Assembly: GCF_002761755.1 (NCBI RefSeq)
Contig: NZ_PEOG01000052.1
Location: 1 to 41,554 of the forward strand
Source of the DNA: Roseateles chitinivorans
GTDB lineage: Bacteria > Pseudomonadota > Gammaproteobacteria > Burkholderiales > Burkholderiaceae_C
Length of the DNA: 41,554 nt
Reading direction: 5' to 3'
The notes beneath the pieces are model-generated. The model had not been told where the DNA came from. It made no database searches and saw only the letters and a program-made list of their open reading frames with translations. Numbering within the stretch: position 1 is the stretch's first letter; each line of letters starts with the position of its first letter. Below, one piece after another: positions 31,073-39,118 of the stretch. Position numbers and translations under genes: made by a program.

Positions 31073-33208
31073 ATGGGTGATATGACGCTATGGAAACCGG
31101 GAGGCGCGCGTGCGGGAGTGGTCTCCCGGTCGGTCGCGGCCTTGTTGGCATTGGCCGTTTGGCTGACGCTGGCGCTTCCATTGCTCATTCCTCAACCGGT
31201 CCGCGCGCAAGGCACCGCTCAGGGCCCCGCCATCGACGCGGCAGCCGCGAAACAGGTCGCCCGCGCGTCGCCCTTGGGACCGGCGCGGCCCGTGCCCGAG
31301 AGTGGACCAGCCACCGGTGCCCAGCGCGCCACCGAAGCCGAAGTCGCGACCAGCGACTGGACCCAGGATCAGCTCAAGGCCTGGTGGCGGGCGCTGCGCG
31401 TGATGGACGGACAGGACGGCGCGTTGCCCCAGGCGCTGCTGCCGCCGTCGGATCCCGCGGCCTGGAAAACCGTCCAGTTGCCAGAGTTCCAGCAGCGCGA
31501 GGCAGCCACGAGCACAAGCGCCAACGCGCGCTTCCAGATGCGCTGGTACCGCCTGCGCTACGCCGCGCCGAACGGCCGCTGGCCGACCAGCGTCGCACTC
31601 TATATGCCGCGCCTGGTGGCGCTGGCCGCCGCGGTGCTGGTGAAGACCGACGACGGCTGGCGGCCGGTCTTCGACAACCAGTCCGGCGCGCGCGAGCAAT
31701 GGGTGCGCCCGCTGTGGGTGGTGCTGCCGGCGGCGCTGACCGAGATCCAGCAGGCCCGCGAGATCGAGGTCGTCATCGCCGTGCCGGTGATGCAGGCCGG
31801 CTATTACTCCGTCTCCAGCGTCTGGCTGGGGGCGCGGGAGGACCTGGAGCCACGCCATGATCGCCGCTGGGTGCTGCAGATCGGCGTGCCGCAGGCCACC
31901 GGGCTGACGCTGGTGACGCTGGGCCTGTTCGCGCTGCTGCTCTGGCTCAAGCGTCGCGAGGATTCGTCCTACCTGCTGTTCTCGCTGGCCACCGTCGCCT
32001 GGCTGGTCCGCAATCTCCATTACCACCTGGACCTGCCCCGCACGCGTGACGCGCTCGAGTGGTTCTGGTGGGTGACCCACGCCTCGATGTCGTGGGTGAT
32101 GCTGCTGACCTTCCTCTTCGCGCTGCGCTTCGCGCGGCAACGCTTCGCGCGCTTCGAGCGCGGCATGGCCCTGTTCGTGCTGGTGTCCAGCCTGGCGTCG
32201 ATGCCGCTGTGGGGACGCGGCTTCGACGCGCTGGTGCTGCTGCACATCTGCAATGCGGTGGTCGGGCTGGCGGGCACCGCCTTCGTGGCGAGCGTCGCCT
32301 GGCGCCAGGGCACGCGCGAACTCCGTGTGATGGCCGCGGCGCTGGTGATCGGCGTCGCCCTCGGCGTGCACGACCTGGGCCTGCTGGCGGGCTGGTGGTG
32401 GCCGGAGCACGTCTATCTGATGCCGTTCGCGACGCTGGTGATCCTGGCCAGCTTCCTCTATGCGGTGCAGTTCCGCTACGTGGAGGCGCTGCGTCAGGTC
32501 GAGCGCGCCAACGAGGACCTGGCCCAGCGGCTGGAGGAGCGCAGCGTCGAACTGCGCGCCCAGCACGACAAGCTGCGCGAGGTGGAGCGCCAGCAGGCCC
32601 TGCTGCTGGAGCGGCAGCGGATCATGCAGGACATGCACGACGGGCTGGGATCCTCGCTGCTGTCGGCGATGGTCGCGGTGGAGCAGGGCACGATGCCCCA
32701 GGAGCAGGTGGTGGACGTGCTGCGCGAATGCGTCGACGACCTGCGGCTGGTCATCGATTCCCTGGAGCCGGTCGGCCACGACCTGGTGTCGCTGCTGGCG
32801 ACGATGCGCTACCGGCTGGGCAAGCGGCTGCAGCTCGGCGGCCTCAAGCTGGAATGGGACGTGCACGACCTGCCGCCGCTGGAATGGCTGGAGCCGCCCG
32901 ATGCGCTGCATGTGCTCCGCCTGATGCAGGAGGCCCTGACCAACGCGCTCAAGCATGCCCGGGCGTCGCGGGTGCGGGTGGTGACGCGCGACCTGGGCCG
33001 GCGGGTGGAGATCCGCGTCGAGGATGACGGCGAGGGCTTCGACGTCGCCACCATCGCCCACGGACGCGGCCTGCGCGGCCTGCAGCGCCGGGCCAAGGTG
33101 CTGGGCGGTTCGTTGCGGGTGGACAGCAGCCCGGGGCACGGCACGGTGGTGACGCTGCGGCTGCCGGTGGCGCGCGCCGATCATGAGGCCGTGGTCCAGC
33201 AGGGTTGA
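31073..33208 (+). CDS. 7TM-type sensor histidine kinase, NarL/HisKA_3 class
   Basis: 711 residues from ATG 31073 (ATG 31082 is equally plausible; the frame stays open further upstream). Order: N-terminal hydrophobic segment acting as signal or anchor; about 220 extracytoplasmic residues; seven membrane helices (about 31880-32480) resembling the 7TMR-DISM layout; a coiled coil; the HisKA_3 dimerisation domain with phospho-acceptor His522 in MQDMHDGLGSSLL; and an HATPase domain with LMQEALTNALKHARA, DDGEGFD and GRGLRGLQRRAKVLGG. It should phosphorylate a NarL/LuxR-type response regulator, but none is adjacent in the window. It lies between the dcw terminator and lpxC, whose start is 24 nt downstream, so the two may be co-transcribed. 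Confidence 0.9.
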   Translation: MGDMTLWKPGGARAGVVSRSVAALLALAVWLTLALPLLIPQPVRAQGTAQGPAIDAAAAKQVARASPLGPARPVPESGPATGAQRATEAEVATSDWTQDQLKAWWRALRVMDGQDGALPQALLPPSDPAAWKTVQLPEFQQREAATSTSANARFQMRWYRLRYAAPNGRWPTSVALYMPRLVALAAAVLVKTDDGWRPVFDNQSGAREQWVRPLWVVLPAALTEIQQAREIEVVIAVPVMQAGYYSVSSVWLGAREDLEPRHDRRWVLQIGVPQATGLTLVTLGLFALLLWLKRREDSSYLLFSLATVAWLVRNLHYHLDLPRTRDALEWFWWVTHASMSWVMLLTFLFALRFARQRFARFERGMALFVLVSSLASMPLWGRGFDALVLLHICNAVVGLAGTAFVASVAWRQGTRELRVMAAALVIGVALGVHDLGLLAGWWWPEHVYLMPFATLVILASFLYAVQFRYVEALRQVERANEDLAQRLEERSVELRAQHDKLREVERQQALLLERQRIMQDMHDGLGSSLLSAMVAVEQGTMPQEQVVDVLRECVDDLRLVIDSLEPVGHDLVSLLATMRYRLGKRLQLGGLKLEWDVHDLPPLEWLEPPDALHVLRLMQEALTNALKHARASRVRVVTRDLGRRVEIRVEDDGEGFDVATIAHGRGLRGLQRRAKVLGGSLRVDSSPGHGTVVTLRLPVARADHEAVVQQG

Positions 33209-33232
33209 CCCCGATTTGGGAGAATGCCGCCC

Positions 33233-34168
33233 ATGCTCAAGCAACGCACCATCAAATCGCTGACCCGCGCGGTCGGGGTCGGCATCCACAGCGGCCAGAA
33301 GGTGGAGATCACCCTGCGGCCCGCGGCGCCCGGCACCGGCATCGTGTTCCGTCGGGTGGACCTGGCCCAGCCGGTCGACATCCCGGTCAACACGCACAGC
33401 GTCTGCGATACCCGCATGGCCACGACGATCAGCCCCGGCGGCGATCCCGGCCAGCCCAAGGTGCAGACGATCGAGCATCTGCTGTCGGCCTGCGCGGGCC
33501 TGGGCATCGACAACCTGCTGATCGACATCAACGCGGACGAGGTGCCCGTGCTGGACGGATCGGCGGCGAGCTACGTCTTCCTGCTGCAGAGCGCCGGCAT
33601 CGAGCTGCAGAACGCGCCCAAGCAGTTCCTGCGGGTGAAGAAGCCGGTGGAGGTGCGCAAGGGCGAGGGCAAGAGCCTGATGTGGGCGCGGCTGGTGCCG
33701 CACCACGGCTACACCCTGAGCTTCCAGATCGAGTTCGACAACCCGGCGGTGTCGGCGACGGGCCAGCATTACGTCTTCGACATGGGCAGCGGCCAGTACA
33801 AGCGTGAGATCGCGCGGGCGCGCACCTTCGGCATGACCAAGGACATCGAGCTGATGCGCTCGCGCGGGCTGACCTTGGGCGGCAGCATGGACAATGCGAT
33901 CGTCGTTGACGACTACCGGGTGCTCAATGCCGAGGGCCTGCGCTACGACGACGAGTTCGTGAAGCACAAGATCCTGGACGCGATCGGCGACATGCAGGTC
34001 GTCGGGCACCCGCTGCTGGCGGCGTATACCTCGTTCAAGGGCGGGCATGCGCTGAACAACCTGCTGTTGCGCGAGCTGCTGGCGGATGCCGAGGCCTACG
34101 AGATCGTGACCTTCGAGGACGAGCGCGACGCGCCTGCCGGCTTCGCCGAGCTGGCGCCGGCGTGGTGA
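33233..34168 (+). CDS. lpxC: UDP-3-O-acyl-N-acetylglucosamine deacetylase LpxC
   Basis: 311 residues from ATG 33233; GGGAG ends 10 nt upstream, whereas the ATG at 33224 would sit on top of it. LpxC is the zinc amidase that commits UDP-GlcNAc to lipid A in the cytoplasm. Zinc ligands are His82 in TIEHLLSA, and His245 and Asp249 in FVKHKILDAIGD; the catalytic His is His272 in GGHALNN. The N-terminal KQRTIKSLTRAVGVGIHSGQ block is typical. The C-terminus AELAPAW is short and lacks the long tail used for FtsH turnover in E. coli, so degradation control may differ. Confidence 0.97.
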   Translation: MLKQRTIKSLTRAVGVGIHSGQKVEITLRPAAPGTGIVFRRVDLAQPVDIPVNTHSVCDTRMATTISPGGDPGQPKVQTIEHLLSACAGLGIDNLLIDINADEVPVLDGSAASYVFLLQSAGIELQNAPKQFLRVKKPVEVRKGEGKSLMWARLVPHHGYTLSFQIEFDNPAVSATGQHYVFDMGSGQYKREIARARTFGMTKDIELMRSRGLTLGGSMDNAIVVDDYRVLNAEGLRYDDEFVKHKILDAIGDMQVVGHPLLAAYTSFKGGHALNNLLLRELLADAEAYEIVTFEDERDAPAGFAELAPAW

Positions 34169-34187
34169 CGAGACCGGACCTCCGCGC

Positions 34188-34373
34188 ATGCTGATCGTCC
34201 GCACCGTGATCGCCCTGCTGCTCGTGGCGGGGCTGCTGTGTTTCGCGCTCTACATCGCCACCAAGCGCCCGGTCTGGCGCCGCCGCGCGATCCTGCTGAT
34301 CAAGTGGACCGTGATCGCCGGCATCGGCGCGTTCTCGGTGTTGATCCTGGAGCGCTTGATCCTGCTGGTGTGA
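34188..34373 (+). CDS. Small two-helix membrane protein
   Basis: 61 residues starting 19 nt after the lpxC stop. Two hydrophobic segments (TVIALLLVAGLLCFALYIA, about 6-24, and LLIKWTVIAGIGAFSVLILE, about 36-55) are joined by a basic loop KRPVWRRR that should face the cytoplasm. I do not recognise the family. Same-strand proximity and dense hydrophobic coding with normal codon bias support a real gene co-transcribed with lpxC. The 170 nt that follow show no gene or clear signal. Confidence 0.7.
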   Translation: MLIVRTVIALLLVAGLLCFALYIATKRPVWRRRAILLIKWTVIAGIGAFSVLILERLILLV

Positions 34374-34543
34374 GCGCCTGAGCGACTGCGTTTCTGCGCG
34401 CTCACCGCGCCGTCACGGAACAGCGGGAAGCCGCGCAGGTCTGTTCGCTTCATCCTTCTTCACCCGCTCGACACCACCGGGCAGCTTCTCGACGCCAGCA
34501 TCCTTCCGCGGCCGCGCTTGCTTCGGCCGTCAGAGGGAGGCGT

Positions 34544-36532
34544 ATGCAGAAGGCACTGGCGGCAGCGGTCCGCATCGGTGGCGTGGCGATCCTGGGGCTG
34601 AAACTGTGCGTCGTCGCCAGCGCGGCGCCGCTGGAGCCCGACATCCAGCGCCAGGTGCGCGAGGCCACCTTCGAGGTCGTCGTGCCCAAGCCGGCCGAGG
34701 AGTCCATCCGCTACGACAAGTCCTGGCACGAGCTGCTGCCCTATCAGATGCGCGCCGACAAGTACGTGTCGGTCGGCACCGCCTTCGCGATCGGCGACAA
34801 CACCTACGCCACCGCCATGCATGTGCTGATCGCCTCGTTCGGCGATTCGCGCGGCGAGCCGATGCTGCGCGACGCGGCTGGCAAGCTCTACCCGATCGCG
34901 CAGGTCACCAAGGGCTCCGTCGACCAGGACTTCGCCGTGTTCACGCTCGCGAATCCGCCGGACAACGTCGCCGCGCTGCCGCTCAACGAGAAGCCGGTCC
35001 TCAACGGGACGGTCTATGCGGTCGGCAACGCGCTGGGCGAGGGCGTCGTCATGCGGGAGGGGAACTACACCTCGGACACGCCGGAGGAAGACAGCGGCCG
35101 CTGGTCCTGGATGCGCTTTTCCGCGCCGATCTCGGGCGGCAACAGCGGCGGGCCGCTGGTCGACGCCTCGGGCCGGGTGATCGGCATCGTGCGGGCGATG
35201 CGCACCACCGAGAACACGCTGAACATCGCCGTCCCCATCGCGCTCGTGAGGAGCGCCCCCGACGGCGTGGTCAGCGTGAACGCGCGCGGATCCACCGGAT
35301 TCGTCGTCTTCGACAAGACGCGGTCGGCGCGCTTCAAGGCCGACATCCCCACCCCGAAGCGCTTCGCCGAGTTGTCGGATGCCTACATGAAGGCGGCGGA
35401 CGAGTTCAACGCCACCCAGCTGCGCGAGCTGCTCGCCGAGAACGCCAGCGAGACCTTCCCCCGCGGCAGCGGCAGCGACCGGTTGCTGCACGGCTTCTAC
35501 GAGCGCAGCGCGCCCGGGCTGGTCGTGCAGAACGGCAATGGCGACTGGGTGATCACTCAGCCGCACTACACGCGGCTCGACCTCGGGCACGAAGGCTGGC
35601 AGGACTCGGCCGACTTCAAGGGCTACCTGGTGTTCCACCGGCACAGGCCGCAGGGCATCGACCCGGCCACCTGGTACGCCGATCCCCGCATGGTCAGGGA
35701 CCTGGTGCTCAAGGCGTCGCCGGGCACCATCCACGTCAATGCGGAGACGGTCAAGGTCGTCTCGCTGGGCGACCCGGTCAAGGACAGCCGCTTCACCGAT
35801 GCCTGGGGTCGGATCTGGCAGGTGCGCCTCTGGCACGTCACGACCTGGTTCGGCAGCGACTGGCTGATGGCCTTCGACCTGCCGGTGCCCGATGGCTCGG
35901 TCGGTTTCGAGGCCCGCGCGGGAGCGCTGGGCCTGGCCGGGCAGATCGACCGGATGAAGCGGATGACCGGCTTCTTCGCGGCCTCCTACGAAGGCAAGCT
36001 GTCCGACTGGAACCGCTTCCTGCAGCAAGGGCCCTTGCTGCCGAAGCCGCTGGCGGCGCCGGTGCTGAAGGTCGACTACGGACGCAGCTTCGCGTTCGAC
36101 GACCGCCGTCTGGCGTTCACCTACGGGCCCGAGCTGCAGAAGATCGAACCGGGTGGTCGGCTGCGCCTGGACCTGGCCTTCCTGCACGAACCCGCCGGGG
36201 ATGAGCTCCGCATCGCCGGGGTCGTGGCCTACAACCCCGACGAGAAGACCGAGATCGATGTCTTCCGGCATGGAACGCCCGCCGAGTCCGGCAGCGAGAC
36301 GGTGAAGCGCGAGTGGAGCAAGCGCCTGCGCCACGCGCATCCCTACGACGGCGTCGCGGTGAGCGCGAACGACCGGCAGATCATCAGCGCGATCCCCGGC
36401 GTCCCCGACGCCCAGCCGGCGCCGGAGGTGCTCTACACCTTCCAGTACCGGGCGGAGACCGGCACGCCGCAGGACCAGATGAAGGCCAAGCTCGACCTGC
36501 TGATGCAGGCGGCGCAGGTCACCGAGCACTGA
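34544..36532 (+). CDS. Secreted trypsin-like serine protease with long C-terminal region
   Basis: 662 residues from ATG 34544 behind AGGGAGG. An N-terminal signal peptide (MQKALAAAVRIGGVAILGL ... ASA) precedes a chymotrypsin-fold domain with His93 (TAMHVL), Asp129 (DQDFAVF) and Ser201 (GGNSGGPLVD), the HtrA/S1C order. Residues about 260-662 have no recognised domain and no PDZ; they are rich in Trp, Tyr and charged residues and look like a folded extracytoplasmic module. Family knowledge suggests a periplasmic or exported endopeptidase. The substrate is unknown. A second protease of the same general kind lies at 1-1320. It stands alone in its orientation between the lpxC group and the PemK-like toxin. 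Confidence 0.85.
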   Translation: MQKALAAAVRIGGVAILGLKLCVVASAAPLEPDIQRQVREATFEVVVPKPAEESIRYDKSWHELLPYQMRADKYVSVGTAFAIGDNTYATAMHVLIASFGDSRGEPMLRDAAGKLYPIAQVTKGSVDQDFAVFTLANPPDNVAALPLNEKPVLNGTVYAVGNALGEGVVMREGNYTSDTPEEDSGRWSWMRFSAPISGGNSGGPLVDASGRVIGIVRAMRTTENTLNIAVPIALVRSAPDGVVSVNARGSTGFVVFDKTRSARFKADIPTPKRFAELSDAYMKAADEFNATQLRELLAENASETFPRGSGSDRLLHGFYERSAPGLVVQNGNGDWVITQPHYTRLDLGHEGWQDSADFKGYLVFHRHRPQGIDPATWYADPRMVRDLVLKASPGTIHVNAETVKVVSLGDPVKDSRFTDAWGRIWQVRLWHVTTWFGSDWLMAFDLPVPDGSVGFEARAGALGLAGQIDRMKRMTGFFAASYEGKLSDWNRFLQQGPLLPKPLAAPVLKVDYGRSFAFDDRRLAFTYGPELQKIEPGGRLRLDLAFLHEPAGDELRIAGVVAYNPDEKTEIDVFRHGTPAESGSETVKREWSKRLRHAHPYDGVAVSANDRQIISAIPGVPDAQPAPEVLYTFQYRAETGTPQDQMKAKLDLLMQAAQVTEH

Positions 36533-36661
36533 TTCCGCGGGGATGCATACATCACCCCCAAACGGTTGTGAATGACATGCGACATCCCTCTTCTCTCCGA
36601 TTCCCGACCGTGGCGGCGTTGGCAACACTGCCTCGCCACTGCAACGCCCGAAGAGGGTCTC

Positions 36662-37168
36662 ATGGCGATCAACTTTTCGCCGACGGTCGGTCAGGTCCTC
36701 CAATGCCATTTCGGGCAATTCGGTGGATCGGGTGAGCAATCGTCGGGACATTCAGACTTCAATCGGCGGATCCCGCCGGAGATGGTGAAGAACAGGCTGG
36801 TCATCGTCTTGAATGGCCGATTGAGCCGCCAATCCTGCATCGTGGTTCCGCTCTCGCGCTCACACGATCCGTCGAAGTCCTGCACGGGCGTTCATGTCGA
36901 GGTCGCTTCCGATGCGATCTGTCCGCTCGACTACTTCACGCCATGTCGCCGATGGGCGAAGGCCGATTGCATTCACACCGTCAGCAATCGCCGGCTGCAT
37001 CTGCCAACGGACGCCAAAGGCGCGGTGAAGTGGGTGGTGGATTCGGCACTGGTCCGGCGCATCCAGCGCGCAGCGATCAAGGCGCTGAATGCCAGTGCGC
37101 TGCTTGTTCCGATAGGGGAACAGGCCCTGCACATCGATGCGAGGCAGCCACTCGAACCACTGTCTTGA
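36662..37168 (+). CDS. PemK/MazF-family toxin, no antitoxin adjacent
   Basis: 168 residues from ATG 36662 (MAINFSPTVGQVLQCHFG), with GAGGG upstream; ATG 36572 would add 30 unlikely residues. RIPPEMVKNRLVIVLNGRL and SCIVVPLSRS form the SH3-like barrel of PemK/MazF ribonucleases, and FTPCRRWAKADCIHTVSNRRL and ALVRRIQRAAIKALNASALL complete the family pattern. These enzymes cut mRNA at short motifs and are normally held by an antitoxin encoded just upstream. None is seen: the 129-nt upstream gap holds only an unconvincing 52-codon frame. G/C content is visibly lower than in neighbours, suggesting acquisition. The copy may be solitary, use a distant antitoxin, or have lost toxicity. Confidence 0.8.
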   Translation: MAINFSPTVGQVLQCHFGQFGGSGEQSSGHSDFNRRIPPEMVKNRLVIVLNGRLSRQSCIVVPLSRSHDPSKSCTGVHVEVASDAICPLDYFTPCRRWAKADCIHTVSNRRLHLPTDAKGAVKWVVDSALVRRIQRAAIKALNASALLVPIGEQALHIDARQPLEPLS

Positions 37169-37271
37169 TGCCGACCCGCGCCAAGCGCAGAATCCGTCCT
37201 GCCCTTTGAGGCCATTCCTAGCTTCCAGCCCTTTGGGGAACCTTCTGGAAACCCGCCCTTCGAGGCCCTTG

Positions 37272-37297
37272 GAAGCCCGGTCGAGAGACCGGGCTTC
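37272..37297. terminator. Hairpin between convergent genes
   Basis: GAAGCCCGGTC pairs perfectly with GACCGGGCTTC (11 bp) around a GAGA tetraloop, between the PemK-like gene and the ABC transporter pair transcribed towards it. The following TATCGTTTC is only moderately U-rich. It is probably a shared terminator, weaker on each strand than the ftsZ one. Confidence 0.6.
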
Positions 37298-37330
37298 TAT
37301 CGTTTCAGCCGTGGCTCCGCACAGGCCGGC

Positions 37331-39118
37331 TCATTCCTCCAGCGCCTGCAACTGCACCAGGCGCTGGTAGATCCCGCCGTCGATCGCCATCAGCGCCTCG
37401 TGCGTGCCGCGTTCGGACAGGCGGCCGTGGTTGAGCACCACGATCTGGTCGGCCTCGCGGATCGTCGACAGCCGGTGCGCGATCGCGATCACCGTCACGC
37501 GGCCGCGCAGCGCCCGCAGGGCCTCGCCGACCTGTGCCTCGGTCGCGCTGTCGATGTTGGCCGTCGCCTCGTCCAGCAGCAGGATGCGCGGATTGCCCGC
37601 GAGCGCGCGCGCCAGCGCGATCAGCTGCTTCTGGCCGGTCGACACCGCCAGCCCGCCGTCGCCGAGCCGGCTGTCGTAACCCTGCGGCAGCGCGCTCAGG
37701 AAGTCGTGCGCCCGCGCCGCCCGGGCTGCCGCCTCGACCTGCGCGTCCGGGATCGCCCGGCCCATGCGGATGTTGTCGCGCACGCTGCCGGCGATCAGGT
37801 AGGGCTCCTGCGGGACCAGACCGAGCGCCTCGTGGAAGGTCTCGTCGGGCAACTGGTCGAGCGGCTGGCCGTCGATCAGGATGCGCCCCTGCTGCGGCGG
37901 GTAGAAGCGCAGCAGCAGCGCCAGCAACGTCGACTTGCCCGATCCGGTGTGGCCGGCGATGCCGACGAAGCTGCCGGCCGGGATGTCCAGGTCCAGGTCG
38001 CGCAGCACCGGCTGCTCCGGCTTGTAGGCGAAGTTCAGGTGCTCGAAGCGGATGGCGCCGGCGCCAACGACCAGGTCCGGTCGATGCGACCGCGGCTCGG
38101 ACGGCTCGCGCAGCAGCGCACGCACCCGCGATGCCGCCACCAGCGCCTGCTGCAGCTGGCTGAACTGCATCGTGATCTGGATCAGCGGCTCGACGACCCG
38201 CGCGATGTAGGCCAGGAACGCATACAGCAGGCCGACCTCCATGCCGGACAACTCACGCTGCCCGAAGCCATAGATCACCGTGACGATCAGCAGCACGTTG
38301 AGCAGGTCCAGCGCCGGTCGCAGCAGCCAGGCATTGGCGCGCAGCTCCTGCACCCGCGCCTGCAGCTGCGCCCGGTTGGCGCTCTCGTAGCGCGAGGCGA
38401 AGCGCTGCGCGGCGCCCGCGGACTGCAGCATCGCCATGCCGGCCATGCTCTCGGCCATCTGCGCGTTGAGTTCGGCCCGCAGCGCCCGTGCCTTCTGCAC
38501 CGGGCCGCTGCTGGCGCGCTGGTAGAGCCAGATGATCCCGGAGCTCGCCGGCACCAGCGCCAGCACGATCAGCATCAGCCGCCAGTCCAGCCAGGCCATC
38601 GCGACCAGCGCGCCGGCGACGACGATGCTGGAGTCCAGCATCACGAACAGCACCTGCCGGTACAGGTTGTTGACCGCGTCGGTGTCGTTGGTGATGCGGC
38701 TCAGCAATTGGCCGGTGATGCTGCGGTCGAAGAAGGCCATCGGCTGCGCCAGGACATGGGCGTAGACCTGCTCGCGCAGGCGCAGCACCGAGCGCTGCGC
38801 GACCGCGGCCATGCGTCGCAGCTGCGCGTAACGCAGCAGGCTCGCGGTCCAGCCTGCCAGCAGCATCGCGCCCAGCAGCAGCGCCATCGGGGCGAGCGAG
38901 AAATCGCGCGGCAGCACGTGGGCATCGATGAAGTGCTTGCCGAGGATCGGCCCGATGGCCTCCAGCGCGGCCGCCACGACCAGCCAGCCCAGTCCCTTGG
39001 TCAAGCCGCGGCGTTCCGGCGCGGCGGCTTGCGCCAGCAGCGCCAGCGCCTCGCGCGGCGAATGCGACTCGGGCTGCGTCTTGCCGTCCTTGACGGACGC
39101 GGTCTCAGGCGGCGTCAA
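37331..39118 (-). CDS. mdlB: ABC exporter half-transporter, MdlB-like
   Basis: 595 residues if started at TTG 39118, which has GGAGG 6 nt upstream; ATG 39157 would add 13 residues but lacks a ribosome-binding site. Six membrane helices precede the ATPase domain. EVGLLYAFLAYIARVVEPLIQ closely resembles E. coli MdlB as I remember it. Walker A is GHTGSGKSTLLALLL, Walker B ILLLDEATANID with the catalytic Glu, and the signature STGQKQLIALARAL deviates from LSGGQ, as in MdlB. It should form a heterodimer with the upstream gene's product in the inner membrane. Substrate is unknown, perhaps lipids or drugs. The genes overlap by 14 nt. Confidence 0.88.
   Translation of the reverse strand: MTPPETASVKDGKTQPESHSPREALALLAQAAAPERRGLTKGLGWLVVAAALEAIGPILGKHFIDAHVLPRDFSLAPMALLLGAMLLAGWTASLLRYAQLRRMAAVAQRSVLRLREQVYAHVLAQPMAFFDRSITGQLLSRITNDTDAVNNLYRQVLFVMLDSSIVVAGALVAMAWLDWRLMLIVLALVPASSGIIWLYQRASSGPVQKARALRAELNAQMAESMAGMAMLQSAGAAQRFASRYESANRAQLQARVQELRANAWLLRPALDLLNVLLIVTVIYGFGQRELSGMEVGLLYAFLAYIARVVEPLIQITMQFSQLQQALVAASRVRALLREPSEPRSHRPDLVVGAGAIRFEHLNFAYKPEQPVLRDLDLDIPAGSFVGIAGHTGSGKSTLLALLLRFYPPQQGRILIDGQPLDQLPDETFHEALGLVPQEPYLIAGSVRDNIRMGRAIPDAQVEAAARAARAHDFLSALPQGYDSRLGDGGLAVSTGQKQLIALARALAGNPRILLLDEATANIDSATEAQVGEALRALRGRVTVIAIAHRLSTIREADQIVVLNHGRLSERGTHEALMAIDGGIYQRLVQLQALEE

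Noticed and set aside
36572..36661. Upstream ATG for the PemK-like gene
   Set aside because: It adds 30 residues with no family similarity, while ATG 36662 has GAGGG upstream and gives the expected N-terminus.
36577..36735. 52-codon frame overlapping the PemK-like start as an antitoxin
   Set aside because: It has no ribosome-binding site, runs into the toxin gene in another frame and shows no antitoxin-like DNA-binding pattern.
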